Shown here in pieces: positions 62,531 to 64,000 of a DNA stretch of 64,000 bases. The first letter of the stretch is position 1; each line of letters starts with the position of its first letter. Source of the stretch: Brachypodius melanocephalos (lineage: Eukaryota; Chordata; Aves; Passeriformes; Pycnonotidae); assembly GCA_013398615.1 (NCBI GenBank), contig VZSR01000055.1, forward strand, positions 2,780,883 to 2,844,882, given 5' to 3'. The notes under the pieces are model-generated. The model did not search any database. It worked only from the letters and a program-made list of their open reading frames with translations, and was not told where the DNA came from. The position numbers were made by a program, and so were the translations under genes.

Positions 62531-63384
62531 CGAGGAGCAGGGCCAGGTGTCACCGCCATTGCCTGCCCCTGCCAAAGCTGAGCAGGTCAGCCAAGCCTTT
62601 ACCCCAAACCCCTCACTCTTACACCCCTGAGGGTCAGCCTCGCCTTACCCGAGGGTACAAAAGCCACTGGGTGCTGATCTGAGCTTGCTCATGCACTCAG
62701 AAAGGCGGGGAACATGGTTGTGGTCACATGTCCTGCACATGGTTCAGCAGTCCTGCCCTTGGTTTTTGGTCTTTGAGCTGGGTATGATATACAGTGTTAT
62801 CTTGGGCTGCTGCCAGCATCCCAGCAGGACCTCTCCAGGTGCCCCTGGCCCAGGAGCTGCCACACACACCCATGGCAGGTGCACAGGGTCCATGTGCTGT
62901 GAAGAAATACATCCTCTGAGTGAGACTCATCTGCCAGGCAGGGTATCCAGCCTGCTGGAGCTTAGTAGGACAAGCCCATACTGAAGTGGGAAAAATTTAA
63001 TCCTCATTCTTCTTCTCCTTTTTTTCCTCTTTCATAGTGTCTTCTACATTGAAGTAGTCGTGGGACGAAAAATGTGTCCTAAAGAGGTGGAAAACTATGT
63101 GGCATCCATAGTGCTGAGTGCACTTGGTGACACGCTGGGATTTTACAACGGGAGATGGGAGTTCCAGATGAGTGGCCCAGTCATCCACAAGGAGCTGGAA
63201 GAGATGGGGGGACTGGGCAACTTCAGCATCCAAGGTTGGAGAGTCAGCGATGACACCGTGATGCACTTGGCTACGGCCGAAGCCCTGGTAGCTGCTGGGA
63301 AAAACCCAAGCTTGCCACATCTCTACGCTCTGCTTGCAAGGAACTACAAGGAGTGCATGAATGACATGCAGGGCAGAGCTCCAG
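62061..63384 (+). CDS. ADPRH: ADP-ribosylarginine hydrolase (ARH1), 5' part, N-terminally extended
   Basis: ADPRH removes ADP-ribose from arginine in proteins. Coding exons 62061-62335 and 63038-63384 lie here; the last base of exon 2 starts a codon and the gene continues beyond 64000. Exon 2 shows ENYVASIVLSALGDTLGFYN, GRWEF, GGLGNF and GWRVSDDTVMHLATAEAL, where the SDDT aspartates (about D163, D164) align with Mg-binding D55 and D56 of human. GRAPG at the exon end matches the human exon edge. Exon 1 adds about 105 residues absent from the human protein: an Arg/Pro/Glu-rich start, then a hydrophobic helix (about residues 74-96, LLEVVAVLAALAAIGGLAVV) completed across the splice by VFYIEVVV. 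The donor GTAAGT and pyrimidine-rich acceptor are strong. Alternative starts: ATG at 62124, or ATG at 63072 in exon 2, which would give a soluble human-like form. Confidence 0.88.
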
Positions 63385-64000
63385 GTAACCCCTCCATCGT
63401 GCTGTCACTCATGTCTCTCCTGCAGCTTGGAGCTGGGGCTGGCCCGAGCTCTGCTTTTGGCTGTTTTAGAGTGTTAACTGGATTTCACTAAAGGCAAAAG
63501 TATTCCACACTCAGGACCTGTTTCAGGATGAGCTGAAGAGAATAGAATAAGGCAAGCTGAAGGGGGTTGGGCTTCTCTGAACTAGATGAAAAAGATACTG
63601 TTTTGCCCACATTTACAAAACATTCTTACAGGTGTGTTTGAGGCCTAGCCTCAGCTAGGGAAGAGTGATGGCTTTTGCACTTGGGATTCCTGCATTCAGT
63701 GGATAAAATGTGCACATTCAACCACTGTAATGCATACACTGAGATGCTGTGTTAAAGCAACACATTTAAACAGAGAATTAATACAGAACTTCTCATCAGA
63801 AATGCAACAAATTACATGTAAAATATATTTAAAGGCACAAAGATCCTTGCTTGTGTGTATTAAATTCAAAGTCTGCTTGTGGCTAGCTCTGTATGCATGC
63901 TTCCTGCAACAGGACAGTCAGGCCACAATCTTCTTTTCTGACCCCTCACTTCCATCATCTCTCTTTTCTCTGCATAAACACAGTGGTGCTGAGTTCGTGC
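63385..64000 (+). other. ADPRH: ADPRH intron 2, start only
   Basis: The donor GTAACC follows exon 2. No further ADPRH exon, such as the one carrying the second metal-binding motif near the human C-terminus, appears before the window ends, so the gene is partial here. Confidence 0.75.

Noticed and set aside
61961..62575. 204-codon minus-strand frame over ADPRH exon 1
   Set aside because: It is the antisense shadow of a GC-rich coding exon and has no recognisable domain.
1..64000. CRISPR arrays, tRNA or rRNA genes, bacterial-type operons
   Set aside because: None seen on either strand; the intron-exon structure and CR1 repeats show vertebrate nuclear DNA.

Overview
The window is nuclear DNA from a bird. 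It has intron-exon genes with canonical GT/AG junctions, CpG-island promoters and many fragments of CR1 LINEs, the dominant avian retroposon, with the typical ATTCTATGATTCT-like 3' end. The gene order POGLUT1(+) - TIMMDC1(+) - CD80(-) - ADPRH(+) matches the conserved block on human 3q13.33. I see nothing that fixes the order or species.

Layout: bases 1-1.2 kb are intergenic with CR1 pieces. At 1.3-15.2 kb is POGLUT1, 11 coding exons, 390 aa, an ER O-glucosyltransferase ending in KTEL; a 100-N assembly gap lies in intron 4. At 15.9-22.9 kb is TIMMDC1, 7 coding exons, a complex I assembly factor whose last exon carries an apparent one-base frameshift. CD80 runs on the minus strand at 28.5-47.0 kb with five coding exons (signal peptide, IgV, IgC, transmembrane, cytoplasmic tail; 308 aa) and an 11.5 kb first intron. 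At 47.5-60.8 kb is a gene-poor intergenic stretch with simple repeats, a CR1 copy and one unexplained 319-codon open frame. At 60.8-61.7 kb a CR1 element is interrupted by a 571 bp solo LTR with TG...CA ends and a 4 bp target duplication. The 5' part of ADPRH (two coding exons) follows from 62.06 kb and continues past the window.

The genes are functionally independent neighbours: Notch-type EGF glycosylation (POGLUT1), mitochondrial complex I biogenesis (TIMMDC1), T-cell costimulation (CD80) and removal of ADP-ribose from arginine (ADPRH). The most notable observations are: ADPRH is predicted to start with an extra ~105-residue N-terminus containing a membrane-spanning helix spliced in frame to the hydrolase domain; an LTR with intact-looking CCAAT, TATA and polyA signals lies in the sense direction a few hundred bases upstream of ADPRH; and the TIMMDC1 C-terminus is frameshifted. 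All gene models were made by hand translation across splice sites, with family sequences compared from memory; no alignment or database search was run.
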